Shown here piece by piece: positions 34,697 to 44,859 of a stretch of 64,000 nucleotides of DNA. Position numbers and translations under genes: made by a program. The first letter of the stretch is position 1, and the number at the start of each line of letters is the position of its first letter. The notes beneath the pieces were generated by a model. The model was not told the origin of the DNA and ran no database searches. It saw nothing but the letters and a program-made list of their open reading frames with translations. The stretch covers positions 138,944,564-139,008,563 of the forward strand of contig CM037880.1 in assembly GCA_021292165.1 (NCBI GenBank). Direction: 5' to 3'. Source of the DNA: Shinisaurus crocodilurus. Its lineage: Eukaryota > Chordata > Lepidosauria > Squamata > Shinisauridae.

Positions 34697-35648
34697 GGGC
34701 AGTATCCAGTGCTCGGTAATCCACAAGCTCTAAACACTTTGTGCTACTAGTGCAATGGGAAACTAGCGCTTGCTAGCACAATGCCAGGAAAATAGCCGGA
34801 AATTGCCACTTCCAGGACGAGACAGGTCAGTGGAGCTCTCTTCCGTGAGCACTGCTGACTCATCTCATTCTGGAAGCAGTAGTTTCGGATAGTTTCTGGT
34901 TGCACTATCCAGTGCTAGCTTCCCATTGCACTAGGTGTCATTACTGCATTGGACACATGGACTATCTATAAACGTCACTTCCACCTCCTTGAAAGATTTC
35001 ATCAACGTTGCCTCCGGAAAATCCTGCGAATTACTTGGGAAGATAGGCGAACAAATGTCAGTGTACTGGAAGAAGCAAAGACTACTAGCATTTAAAAAAT
35101 GATCCTTCAACGCCAACTTCAGTGGACCGGTCATGTTGTTCGAATGCCTGACTGCCGTCTCCCAAAGCAGTTACTTTATTCCCAACTCAAGGATGGAAAG
35201 CGGAATACCGGTGGTCAATATAAGAGGTTTAAAGATGTTCTTAAGGCTAATCTAAAAAAATGCAATATAAACATCAAAAACTGGGAAGCTCTGGCCCATG
35301 AACGATCTGACTGGAGGTTGGCCTTTCACAAAGGTTCTATGGACTTTGAAGAAGCTCGAGTGCAAGGTGAAAAGGAGAAACGTGCTAAGCGAAAAGCACG
35401 TCAAATGAATCCTTTACAAGACCATCTTCCATCTGGTAACCTGTGTCCTCACTGTGGGAAGCTGTGTGGATCTAGAATTGGCCTCCACAGTCACTTACGG
35501 ACCCATCGCTAGAGTCTACACAATCTTCTTTAGAATTTTCCTCCTTTTAAAATCTCCTTTTTGTAAATTTTCTTTTTTTTTATTTTTTTATCCTGGAAGA
35601 CAATCTTACTCGGTCACGAGTGATCGCCTGACTGACTGGATACTGCCC
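34697..35648. mobile_element. TIR element hosting an RTE-type insertion
   Basis: The ends GGGCAGTATCCAG (34697) and CTGGATACTGCCC (to 35648) are inverted repeats, and ATT lies just outside both. The left body (34697-34953) shares its GACAGGTCAG…GAGCTC block with the copy at 11905-12097. The pre-insertion reading GCATTGGA|TACTGCCC matches that other copy at its right end. Confidence 0.65.
34954..35636 (+). mobile_element. RTE-like non-LTR retrotransposon, 5'-truncated 3' end
   Basis: One frame runs from about 34964 to the stop at 35510-35512 with a single internal TAA near 35093. It reads FHQRCLRKILRITWEDR, then WTGHVVRMPDCRLPKQLL, GGQYKRFKDVLK and NWEALAHERSDWR. It closes with a C2H2-like zinc finger, CPHCGKLCGSRIGLHSHLRTH. 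This order is that of the C-terminal end of RTE/BovB-like endonuclease-reverse transcriptases with a terminal zinc finger. A 3' tail ending near GGTCACGAGTGATCGCC follows. TGGA is found on both sides (34950-34953 and 35637-35640) as a likely target duplication. The copy is only slightly damaged. Confidence 0.75.
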
Positions 35649-36064
35649 ATTATAACATTTTAAATTCAGCACACAATAGGCAATATCAATCATGAAAACA
35701 CAGTATCAATTGAAATTCATCAGTAATGTGTAAGCCAGAGTGGAATACACTAAAATGCTCCAACGCAGTCAGGTATTAATAAATAATATAACCAGAGACC
35801 AGGTCCTCAAAAAATGCCAAGTGCAGGACATAGCCAGATATCTTTCAGGCTGCAGCAGATGATCTCTCCCATGATACCCTCTGGTGCAGTTCCTAAAGGC
35901 TCCAACAGAGATCTGGGCTGGGGTGTTAGTCTCTTTCCCTGTGCTCTAGAAGTTTCTGCTGCTTCCGGAGGGCCTGTGGTGGCTGCAGAGCTGTACCCGC
36001 CCACTCTCCTCAGTTCTAGTGTGTAATATCTACTAGATCTCAGTCAATAGAATGCCACCATTTA

Positions 36065-36855
36065 GGTATATAACACAATATCTTGGCTGGCCTTGGATAC
36101 TACGCACCTTGACTTGGGGAGTGGGGTGTGTGTGTGTCATTTGCTGCTCTGCCTGAGACAACAAAATGTCATGGGCCAGCCCTGGCTACAAGAGTGAGAA
36201 GCACAGTTCATCCCTACCCTGCGTTGAATGGTCTCTTCACCACAGCCAATTTCAACTAGGGCCAAGGCGAACTGGCTTCTCCATTCCCAGGTGGAGAAAT
36301 TGGGGGTATTTTCGCAATGGAGGGGGGGAGGCAAGTGAAATGGTTTTGTTTTTTTTACCAGTGATAGTACTGGTGGCAGGATAGGTTTTCCAAGTGGCCT
36401 CCATCCCCCCCCCATCCCCAGAAGTCTTCTGTGAATGGCGTTATATGATGAAGTAGGATCATTTCCAGATTTGCTCGGGGGTGGGGGGAGTGGGATAGCT
36501 GTTGCAAAACCTGCAGTGGTAAGAAGGCAGATACCATCACCCTTTTTACCACTGTCCTGTTCCACGCCCCCTCATATCATTCTGAAAGTTCTCATCCAAG
36601 TACATTGGCTTAGCCTTCATTTCAACATACACGGAGAGGAGGGAGAGAGCAGACACCATCAGCACTGATCCAGATTTCTCTGAGAGTTTTGGAAATGACC
36701 ATTTTTGCTACAGTATTCGTAACAATGATACTGGTTAAAAAGTCCACAGACTAATTCAATATTTTAAAATAGATGTTATTTTTTTTTTCACCTCTGAGGG
36801 TACGAAATTCATATTGAAAAATACTCTAGAATGAATGCAGCGTGTCTAATAAAAA
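36065..36855. other. Repeat-like intron, not assigned
   Basis: The stretch 36100-36670 is GC-richer and contains overlapping open frames on both strands, but no domain, paired ends or known family were seen. Confidence 0.4.
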
Positions 36856-36860
36856 ACACC

Positions 36861-37063
36861 AAAACATAGTTTAGTGCTATGGGAATGATTCCTGTCCTCA
36901 CTCCACTTCCTTTATTGCTTCCTGGTCTGTAATAAGTATGGCAAAGTGTGTCTTGCGCTTGCCTTGCAAAACCAGAAGTAACTTGGTGGAGTGCATGAGG
37001 CAAGGAGTGAGTGTGCATGCAAGCACAGAGCTCATCTCCATAGCACCAAACCATAAGTTGTTC
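36861..37063. mobile_element. MITE with inverted ends
   Basis: The left end AAAACATAGTTTAGTGCTAT and the reversed right end ACTTATGGTTTGGTGCTATG are alike, and the next bases (GGGAATGA and GGAGATGA) also agree in part. Confidence 0.55.
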
Positions 37064-37209
37064 TTACATGTGAACTCAGCTAAGTGGCTTGTTCAAGACC
37101 ACCTAGTTTAGTGACTTCATGATTCACAGCCACGGTCTTAAATGCTATGCTACATCACCTCAAGTTCAGCATGTCAAATAAGCAGTATGCAGACTTGATC
37201 ACATGTGAA

Positions 37210-37332
37210 TTAGCCTCACCTCAGTTCTCCAGGGTTTTAGTTAGGAGCGTTTCCAGCCCTCCCTGGAGATGCTGGGGATTGAACCTGGAACCTTCTGTAT
37301 GCAAAACATGTGCTCTACCACTGAGCTATGGT
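37210..37332 (-). mobile_element. tRNA-Ala-derived SINE, antisense
   Basis: On the minus strand, the A-box-like TAGCTCAGTGGTAGAGCAC and B-box-like GGTTCAATCCCC words, the TGCAT anticodon region and a CTGGAGA block match the SINE at 47901-48090. It is truncated at its 3' part. Confidence 0.8.
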
Positions 37333-37393
37333 TTGTTTCTTTATTGTGTGTATGTGTATTTTCAAACCTTGGTTAATTACACATGGTGTAGAA

Positions 37394-37804
37394 CAGGAGT
37401 CCCCAACCTTTTTCGAGTCGCGACCCCCTTTTATAATAGCCAAGTAACCTGCAACCCCCTGCCACATTTACATAAAAAGGCATTTTTAATAGGGTAAAGA
37501 AAACACATTAAAAATAGATTTTTCAGAATATAATTCTAATAGACATTACCATAGCAGGCAAGCAGCAAACCTACACAGTGGGGTGGGGGGAGCAAGAGCG
37601 AAATTTACTTCCATGTAAGGCTGCAAATCCTATTCACACACTTCACTTCACTTGGGATGGGGAAAATGTCCCACTGACCGAATTCAGTGGGACTTCCTTC
37701 CGAGTAAACACACCCAGGAGGACTTGAGCTAAATTCGTGCGGTTAAAATCGTGCGGTTCAACTGGGTTAAAATCGCCTCCACTATCACTGTTAGCAGCTG
37801 TTTT

Positions 37805-37836
<32 letters not shown>

Positions 37837-38527
37837 GCTGTGTGTGTGTTTTTTGTGAACTGTGGAGAGTTTGTAGAAGGTAAAGAGAGAAGGGGGGAAA
37901 AGAAGTCCTGGCAGGGCAGCGCTGCAGGAAGTTCAGGATGTGCTCTCTCCTCCTCCAGGAGGGCTTTTTTTTTTTTTCCTTTTCTTTTTTGGCAGTAAGT
38001 TCTCACATTCCAAGACGGAGAAAAGCAAAGAAGAAGAGCAGGGCTCCTAGCCTAGGACCCCAGTCAAGCCCCATTTCCCCCTCTCCCTCTGCCACTGCCT
38101 CCTCTGTTGGAGGGCTGCGACTCCAAGCATGCAATGCAGGTGCCCCCACCCTTTAGCAGAGAGGGGAGCGGGAGAGAGAGAGAAAGAGACAGAGAGTTAC
38201 ATGCATACATAGTTGGTGGATGTGACTTTGCCGCTGCTGCTCTGCCTCCTGCTGCTGCTGCTCCTGTAACCAGGTGGGCCCGTGTCCCCTTTTCCAGGAA
38301 GGCTGCAAAGCAAGGAGGGAGCAGCAGACTGCTTGTGCAGGAGGCCACCCTTCGCGGCGGGGGCTTCTTCCCTCTTTTCAAGGGGAAAGCGAAGGAGGCA
38401 GAATGAACGACGGCTAGCTGCGCCTTGGGAGGCTCTCACTTGCTGCTGCTGCTGACCGAGCTGTGCAGTGGCGCCATAGACTTTGCGACCCCTTTGGGGG
38501 TTGCGACCCACAGGTTGGGGAACACTG
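37394..38527. mobile_element. 1.13-kb non-autonomous hAT element with CpG-rich core
   Basis: Perfect duplications GTGTAGAA (37386-37393 and 38528-38535) flank ends CAGGAGTCCCCAACCTTTTT and, from the right, CAGTGTTCCCCAACCTGTGG. The subterminal motif GTCGCGACCCC is mirrored by GGGGTTGCGACCC. About 37612-37700 holds a piece resembling a common squamate MITE (GGCTGCAAATCC…GTGGGACTTCC). 38040-38460 is CpG- and CTG-repeat-rich. Open frames of 70-166 codons in this core overlap on both strands and encode only low-complexity text, with no transposase. Confidence 0.85.
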
Positions 38528-38535
38528 GTGTAGAA

Positions 38536-40015
38536 AATAGAGGCTTTGGGGAAAGTGAGTAGTTGCGGGCGTGGGTGGAGTTGTACAAAGGCTTTGGCAC
38601 CACTAGCAATAAGCTTGGCAGACTCAGATTGCACTCCTGCACCAAATAACTGGTGATATTCTGTATTCTTCAACATTTGAAAGTACTTTTCCAACATCAG
38701 AATGTTGCTGGTTCAGCAGTCCAATCAAACACAGTAGCAATGCGATCGTCACTTGATCAAAGATAAAATAAAGATAAAATAAGATAAATAAAGAGATTTG
38801 CAGCAGCATGAGTTGTCTGCTGCAATATTATTTTTCAACACTGTTTTAAAAAGTATTTCACTCCTCATTCCAAAATAGAAAATATTTAATAAGAAATTTG
38901 TTAAAATTTGTCCCAGGATGTCCAGGTTTTCCATTTAAGCCTGGGGTGTGTGTGTGTGTTTTTCCTTTCCCTTCACATCTCTATTTAAGACCAAAGAGCA
39001 GCTCCAAGTACAAAAATGACCTTTGTTCTGAAAAAGGATTCTTGTTTAGTTGAATATCCATAAGAAGCTTGAGCAGTGTCTGAATAAGCTTGCTGTTAGA
39101 AGCTTTAATTTTCATAGGTGAAAGGTTAAAATATGCTTGCCAAATCAGTGGGAGGCAAGAAGTGTGTGGGAGAAAGAGAATGATCAATGTGTCATGAAAA
39201 CAGCACACACTGAATTGCCTGAGCCCTTGAACAGTACATGAACTTGCATTAGAGGTTTTATTTGAGGATTTAGTGATGAAATGTTGGTGGCTCTAGGAGA
39301 GGAAGGGAGAATTGATTTGGTGTTAGCCTGTTTTGCTTAGTCTTCTCCTTACATCATAGTTCTTTGCAAGGGTATTTGATAACCTAAAAAATTAAGGCAT
39401 CTTATTTCTAAATGTGAAATATATGTGAAATTATGGTTATGACCACATGCATTTCTGAGAGATTTGGGTTGTAGTCGCATGGCATTCTCTTCCTCAAGTA
39501 GCCTGTGAATTTGGCAAGGGGGAAAGGTGGGGATGGGGTGTTTTTGGAGACATTTCCTTTAGAGACTTTTCCCGATTTATTCCAGATGTTTCCTTGATGG
39601 TTTCATCTGCAGCAACACTCCCACTGTCCATATTTATCTATGTTTTGGTAACAATTGCTATTATTCAGTAATGTGTTTTACTATTCATGTGTTATAGCTC
39701 TTAACAAATCCTTTTTTTAATTTAGGCCACACACGTTTCCAGAAAATTTAGCTTTCTTCAGTAATTTTGAGCACATTTCCCTATGTGGTTTGTCATGAAA
39801 CTTTAAGGCTTGATGGTAGAATTAGTTAGAAGCATGGGGGATGGGAAATTTCAGCCCAGAAGAGGGCAGCAATGCAATGTAGAAATGGTTTCACTTGTAT
39901 TCATTAACATCTTGAGCATGTTTGAGCATTTCAGAGGTATGCATGTAGAAAATAAGCTCTGTAACATTTGCTCAAAGGGTTTCAGCTGAAGATAAAATAT
40001 GATGGCTTTTTTTAA
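38536..40015. other. Unique AT-rich intron, nothing recognised
   Basis: No exon-like feature or repeat family recognised. Confidence 0.55.
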
Positions 40016-40019
40016 AAAA

Positions 40020-40118
40020 AAATTGTTGTGTGGGTTGTATACTTTAATTCTGTTGTAAGCTGCCTTGGAGGCCATATGCAGAAAGGTGCACGGTATACAT
40101 TTCTTAAATAAATAAATA
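40020..40118 (+). mobile_element. LINE 3'-end-like fragment, sense
   Basis: The segment TTGTAAGCTGCCTTGGAGGC, followed by GCAGAAAGGTGCACGGTATA and an AAATAAATAAATA tail, is the sense-oriented 3' end of an L2-like LINE. Confidence 0.6.
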
Positions 40119-40119
40119 T

Positions 40120-40515
40120 TCACCTGTCACAGTTTATAGGAGGCTTCAGGCTACCCCTGCACCACATCCGTTCCAACTCTTATCATTTTATATGGATAGC
40201 AATACTTGCCAGTTCAGTACTTGTAACAGAGAATGATAGCTTTAGTTGCATGAAAGCTTCAGTTGTATGTGTCTATTCCAGTGAGCAGACAAATCTGGGA
40301 CTTAGGTCCACCATCAGCCACTGACAGCCATCAAGCTCCAAGGCAGTGGTGAAGCTGGAACTAGCCACAGCATAGAATACCATACTATGTGTCTGTTAAG
40401 GGCATGGCTCTTAATAGCTGTATTTTCCCAGCATTTTGGAGTTTGAGTGAACGTGGCTCCTTTCAGCCAAACAGGATCTTTTCTAAAGTTCCTACTACTT
40501 TATAAAACCTCCTTT
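40120..40515. other. Intron, nothing recognised
   Basis: No feature recognised. Confidence 0.55.
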
Positions 40516-40520
40516 TGTGC

Positions 40521-40689
40521 TTGTAGCAACACGGTTATCTTCAGAGATCGTGTTTTTGCCCGACAGGCACTTCTTGGAATGGTCATGTGACCATGCCATG
40601 GCATGTCACATGAGCTGATCACATGGGCATTCCAGGAAGTGCTGCCAGGCTGAAACGCAATCCCTGAAGACAGCCACACTTGCTACAGA
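40521..40689. mobile_element. Foldback MITE with about 75-bp arms
   Basis: The left arm starts TTGTAGCAACACGGTTATCT and the right arm reversed starts CTGTAGCAAGTGTGGCTGTC. Both arms continue with TTCAGAGAT or TTCAGGGAT, CACTTC(T/C)TGGAATG and CATGTGA. The centre is a short palindrome around CCATGCCATGGCATG. Confidence 0.7.
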
Positions 40690-40702
40690 GTGCATGCAAA
40701 TG

Positions 40703-41105
40703 CAGGACCGGTGCAGGGCAGTTTGGCGCCCTAGGCTAAATTATATTTAGCATCCCCCCTTTCGTGCCGTGGGCAGCCCTGCTCTGCAGCCGCCCCCGCC
40801 ACCACCGCCGCCACCGGACACCCCCCCGCCCGCCGGTGCCGGTGCCACCGGACCCCCCCGCCCACCCCCGCCACCGGACCCCCCCACCGCCGCCCCTGCC
40901 GCCGCCCCCCCACCTACCTTCCCCCCACCTACCTTCCCCCCGCCTCCTCCGAAAAGGAAGTGACACGACGGGACCCCCGCGCTCTGAGGCGGGCGGGCGG
41001 GGCAGGAGCGCGCCGGCAGCGAAGAGGAGCGCAGCGTTTCTGCGCCCTCTTCAGCTACACGCCCTAGGCAACAGCCTAGTTTGCCTAGCGGTAGCGCCGG
41101 CCCTG
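40703..41105. mobile_element. 403-bp CpG-rich hAT element with 8-bp target duplications
   Basis: Perfect duplications TGCAAATG (40695-40702 and 41106-41113) flank ends CAGGACCGGTGCAGG and, from the right, CAGGGCCGGCGCTACCG. The CCCTAGGC motif is mirrored at both sides. The terminal family matches 23886-24048. The core is CCACCG/CCCGCC-rich. Overlapping proline-rich open frames here (for example 40764-41144) are composition artefacts. Confidence 0.9.
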
Positions 41106-41184
41106 TGCAAATGGCATTTCAAGGAAGAGGAGGTCAGGAGGTGAGCGATGCAGCCTGGAGGAGGGTGGCTGGTGGGCAAGAAGG

Positions 41185-41345
41185 AGATCTCATAGATTTC
41201 ATAGATCATAGAGTTGGAAGGAGCCTACAAGGCTATCGAGTCCAACCCCCTGCTCAATGCAGGAAACTAGAGGAGGGGTCTCCCATCCAAGTAATAACCA
41301 GGCCTGACCCTGCTTAGCTTTCCACACTCAGACAAGCTGAGCCAG
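41185..41345 (+). repeat. Interspersed repeat, copy of the family at 59985-60130
   Basis: The order CATAGAGTTGGAAGGAGCCT, CCAACCCCCTGCTCA, GGAGGGGTCTCCCATCCAAG and CACTCAGACAAGCTGAG is shared with 59985-60130. It is a common squamate interspersed repeat; its class is not certain. Confidence 0.65.
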
Positions 41346-41349
41346 CATA

Positions 41350-41835
41350 AGCTGTGCTTATGTGGCTGTTTGTATATATAAAATGATACTTTCATCCAAG
41401 ATTGGGCAGAGGAATTTGGAACCTGGCGTGCAAATTATGATTTCTTTTGGGGTAAGTTCACCCATCATCAATAAGATCGAATCGTAGCCTCAAACTGCCA
41501 TAGGATGCATAGCTTTGGGGGAAAGCTAACCTGGACCAGAGAACTCATGAACAATTTCTTGTTTAGACTTAGGGAACATGTATTGCAAAAGATTAGCATT
41601 TCAAATTGGGGTGTAAAAGCCAGAAAAGGAGTAGTCAGAAGCTACAGCACATTCATTAGCAAGGGCCTGTCAGGGGAAAAATGTGTGACAGACCCCATCA
41701 AGTTTATGGAAGTCAGGAGCACAAATTAAACAGGAAGTTAATTCATGTATATCAGCAAGAAGACCACTTAAAATGAAATTTGGGCTCTCAGAAAAAAAAA
41801 AAGGAAGCCAGTCATGTTAATTTGGCCAGAACTTG
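41350..41835. other. Intron, nothing recognised
   Basis: No feature recognised; the open frame 41505-41729 has no domain. Confidence 0.5.
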
Positions 41836-41837
41836 TA

Positions 41838-41945
41838 GATCACAAATATTGCAACATATGGATCTGAATCAGGCCAGTGGTCCACCTAGGCCAGCATTAT
41901 CTATTCTGACAAGTAACAGCTGCCTAAGGTCTCGGGCATAAGCCT
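41838..41945 (-). mobile_element. tRNA-Ala SINE 3' part, antisense
   Basis: Reversed, it gives the SINE tail order CTGGCC…GGTGGACCACTGGCCTGAT and ACATATG, matching the 3' half of 47901-48090 with many changes. Confidence 0.55.
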
Positions 41946-41949
41946 CCCC

Positions 41950-42325
41950 TGCAAATTTTAGCAGTAAATTTAGTAGTAAATTTTTATGATGTTTTTATTG
42001 TTTGTATTTTATTTATTTATTTATTTATTTATTATATTTATACCCCACCTTTTTTCCTGCAAGGAACCCAAGGTGGCTTACATAACCCTCCTCCTCTCCA
42101 TTTCATCCTCACAACAACCATGAGAGGTAGGTTAGGCTGAGAGTCAGTGACTGGCCCAAAGTCACCCAGTGAGTTTCATGGCCCAGTGGGAATTTGAACC
42201 TGGATCTCCCGACTCCCAGTCCAACACTCTATTTTATTATATTTTATGAATTGTTGTAAACTGCCCAGAGAGCTTTGGCTATTAGGCCGTATAGACATAA
42301 AATAAAATTAAAAAAATAAAGCAGT
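41950..42325 (+). mobile_element. LINE 3' end, sense, split by a SINE
   Basis: The sequence GTTTTTATTGTTTG before the SINE joins to ATTTTATGAATTGTTGTAAA after it. Then CTGCCCAGAGAGCTTTGGCT and an A-rich tail follow, which is the 3' end of an L2-like LINE. Confidence 0.6.
42014..42229 (-). mobile_element. MIR/CORE-type SINE with 9-bp target duplications
   Basis: Duplications TATTTTATT (42005-42013 and 42230-42238) flank an antisense SINE. Reading the minus strand: a tRNA-like head with a B-box (GGTTCAAATTCCC), a core GGTGACTTTGGGCCAGTCAC, CTCAGCCTAACCTACCTC and TTGTGAGGATGAAATGG. The 3' end GCCACCTTGGGTTCC and a TAAA tail follow. The same family is at 52792-52994 and 62168-62335. Confidence 0.82.
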
Positions 42326-42329
42326 GGTC

Positions 42330-42785
42330 TACTGTTGTCCCCCCTGCTCCTTATTCTGCTGTATTATTTTTGAGTGCAGCCAGATGCAGAGGAACTAATG
42401 AGTTAAGCAGAATGTATCTTCAGTTTTCATCTCATTGAAAAAAATAATGCTGTGTTTTGATTTCTTAGCAGTGCACTATCATGAGCTGAACTTTCATTAT
42501 TTGAAATCATGTCAATCATACTAATTAAAAATTCTCAATGCATTAATTTTTTTCCACTGCAGCAGTTTTGTACACCAAGAACTATATTTTTGCTGGTTAG
42601 TGGTTTATCACACTTGACAGTCTCAGCAACCAGTATGTACGCAATCTATTGTATTTAGTTCTAGTTAACTGTCTCTTTTGTAAGAACCATGAACACATAG
42701 CATTCAATCTGCAGAGGATGCAACTCATTTGAGGATTTTTTCTTTCATCCTGTGAATTTCAAAACTGCATACTAAAAAGTTTATG
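42330..42785. other. Unique AT-rich intron, nothing recognised
   Basis: No feature recognised. Confidence 0.55.
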
Positions 42786-42786
42786 A

Positions 42787-43170
42787 GTGAGACCCTGGAA
42801 AGCTACTGCCAGTCAGTGTAGATCAGAAGTGCAGAACCTCAGGACTGTGGGCCAACTCTGGCCCTTCTGGGGTCCCAGTCTGGTCCTCCAAGGTTGCCCC
42901 TTTTCCCCATCCCCTTTCCTACAACCACTGCTCATTAGGTCATTTCCCGGCTTTTGTGCAGTTATGCTGGTATTTTGGATCCACCCCTTTTGCCTTAGGC
43001 CCCACCCCTTTTGCCTTAGGCCCCTCCCACCACTGGAATGTGGCCCCTGAGAGCTTCTCTGAAATGGAGTTTGGCCCTTGGGCAGAAAGAACTTCAACAC
43101 ACCTGGTGTAGACAATACTGAGCTAGATGGACCAATGGTTTAACTCTGTATAAGGCAGCTTTCTATATCC
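42787..43170 (+). mobile_element. tRNA-Ala SINE 3' part, split by a hAT MITE
   Basis: GACCCTGGAAAGCTACTGCC before the insertion joins to AATACTGAGCTAGATGGACC and GTATAAGGCAGCTTTCTATA after it. This gives the same order as the 3' half of 47901-48090. Confidence 0.75.
42824..43105. mobile_element. 282-bp hAT MITE with 8-bp target duplications
   Basis: Duplications GTGTAGAT and GTGTAGAC (42816-42823, 43106-43113; one difference) flank ends CAGAAGTGCAGAACCTCAGG and, from the right, CAGGTGTGTTGAAGTTCTTT. GGGCCAACTCTGGCCC and CCCTTGGGC-type words are inverted between the halves. A direct repeat of about 20 bp (CACCCCTTTTGCCTTAGGCC) lies at about 42984-43025. Confidence 0.8.
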
Positions 43171-44820
43171 CGTTCCTGGCAGATGTGCATCTCCAAATGC
43201 ACATACTCTTCTCATTGTTTTGTGTGAAGTCTTTTAAGTCATTTTCCAAAATAATATGCAAACCAGAATGTGGTTATCATTCGTTTTTTTTGCACTTTTC
43301 TGAATTTTGTGATGCAATTTTCCCATCAAAAAATGGGTGTATATGAAGGTGTGTACACTAGAGAAAATTGAAGATGAATATTCCTACATTATGAAAACTA
43401 GCATACAAAAAGGTATATATTAGAGGAAATTGCTTGCAAAAAAATGTGTATACTGAGTGGGGGAATTTTCATGCATACCAAAATGCATGTGAAAATGCAT
43501 GCAGATGATGTTTAAAATTGCAAACTGATGCAGAAACAGGATGCAATGAGCTTGTGCTTGAAAAATGAAAACATACAGAAAGCAAAACAGTCAGATTCAT
43601 CCATCCCTAATAACTAGAAAAAACACTCATTATTTTCATGAAGATTCCTTGATATTACATACCAACTTAGTATATGGACTATTGAATCAAATGTCTTGCT
43701 GTGAAAACCCTTTCACAGGTTTACTTTTTTCCCAGCGTCATGGTAGCAAGAAGACAACAGCTTTTTATGTATTGGTTGCATTTCTGACTGAACAGATCGG
43801 CTGTATTTTGACAAGCAAATTTTATTGTTGTACAGCTCAGTTAAGCTAATCAGATTGACTAAACAAGGCAAAGATCAAGCCAAAGATATGTGGGTGTGGC
43901 TATCTTGGCTTCCCATTGAACATCTGTTGTGGTGACAGGTATACAAAGATAAGTTCTACTGAGTTACCTGGGTAGAATTTGAGGCAGCAGGTGAAGAGGG
44001 TTTGATACCTTTGTCCTGCACCTGCTGCACTTCAGGTAAGTAGAAACAGCTGTTACCAACAGAATAACATTGGAAGGTTAAGCAGGGACTCAAATATGTA
44101 ATTCTTTGTACATCTACTTCTAATAATTGTGTGGAGCCATAGATCACAAAAACAGTTCCCATTGGAGAACAAGAAAAATAGCAATTTGGACCTTGAGCAG
44201 AAGCAGAAAGCTAATAGGATCTTTTAAGCACATACATGAGATACAAGTTAAAACCTTGAGGATTCAGCTTTTAAAAACCTAGCTTTTCAGCTAGATAAAA
44301 CAGACATTACATTATACATAATGCTTGTCCAAATATTTTCAGGACTGGATTTATTTTCTAAATATGCAGAAGTTGCATTTATTTTCTAAATATGCAGAAG
44401 TTGCATTCTGATGATTTCCAAGAGACTAAATGATGTAGAAAAATAGATTGATATTTTTAATTAAAAGCATTTATGATGTTATTGTGTCTGTCAGACACTG
44501 ATTTGGTGTAGTAGGTATGAAATAATTCATGGTTGCAGCTTGGTTCCCTGCCTCTCCCACCCCCTCCTCTGCTGTCAGAAACTTGATTGTAGGGTGAAGG
44601 GGCAGGCAGAATGATCTCTCCCACCTTCTTCACAATAATTACTGCCATATGGGTGATAGGGAGGTCCCAGGCCTGTCACTCCCTTGCATAGTGGAGATGG
44701 TGGCAGTGGCTAGACTGAAGGGCTGCAGTGAGGGATGTTGGGAAGAGAATTATCCTGAAGCATTTCATCCTAACCATTCACTGCTGTGATTGCTGAGGTG
44801 CTAAAGTCTCTATGTGGCTG
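43171..44820. other. Mostly unique intron
   Basis: A tandem duplication of about 31 bp (unit TTATTTTCTAAATATGCAGA plus GTTGCATT) occurs at about 44350-44407. No exon-like feature or repeat family was recognised otherwise. Confidence 0.5.
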
Positions 44821-44827
44821 GGGTGGT

Positions 44828-44828
44828 G

Positions 44829-44856
<28 letters not shown>
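44828..44856 (+). repeat. (GT)n microsatellite
   Basis: About 14 GT units. Confidence 0.95.

Positions 44857-44859
<3 letters not shown>

Larger units (their letters stand above)
34495..36060 (-). mobile_element. L2-like LINE 3' region, split by a nested insertion
   Basis: The segments 34495-34696 and 35649 to about 36060 have the composition and motifs (a Y-rich start, then AACACAAGAACATAAATAC-type A-rich text) of a LINE 3' region. They are separated exactly by the nested elements at 34697-35648. Assignment to L2 is tentative. Confidence 0.4.

Noticed and set aside
35099..35512. A 137-codon frame ending in a zinc finger as a host gene
   Set aside because: The frame continues upstream past a single stop into reverse-transcriptase-type text and is followed by a LINE 3' tail with target duplications, so it is an RTE fragment.
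38107..38697. Overlapping frames up to 166 codons in a CpG-rich stretch, as a gene or first exon
   Set aside because: They lie inside a hAT element defined by TIRs and target duplications, overlap on both strands and are low-complexity.
40731..41144. Proline-rich and glycine-rich frames
   Set aside because: They are composition artefacts of the CpG-rich 403-bp hAT element.
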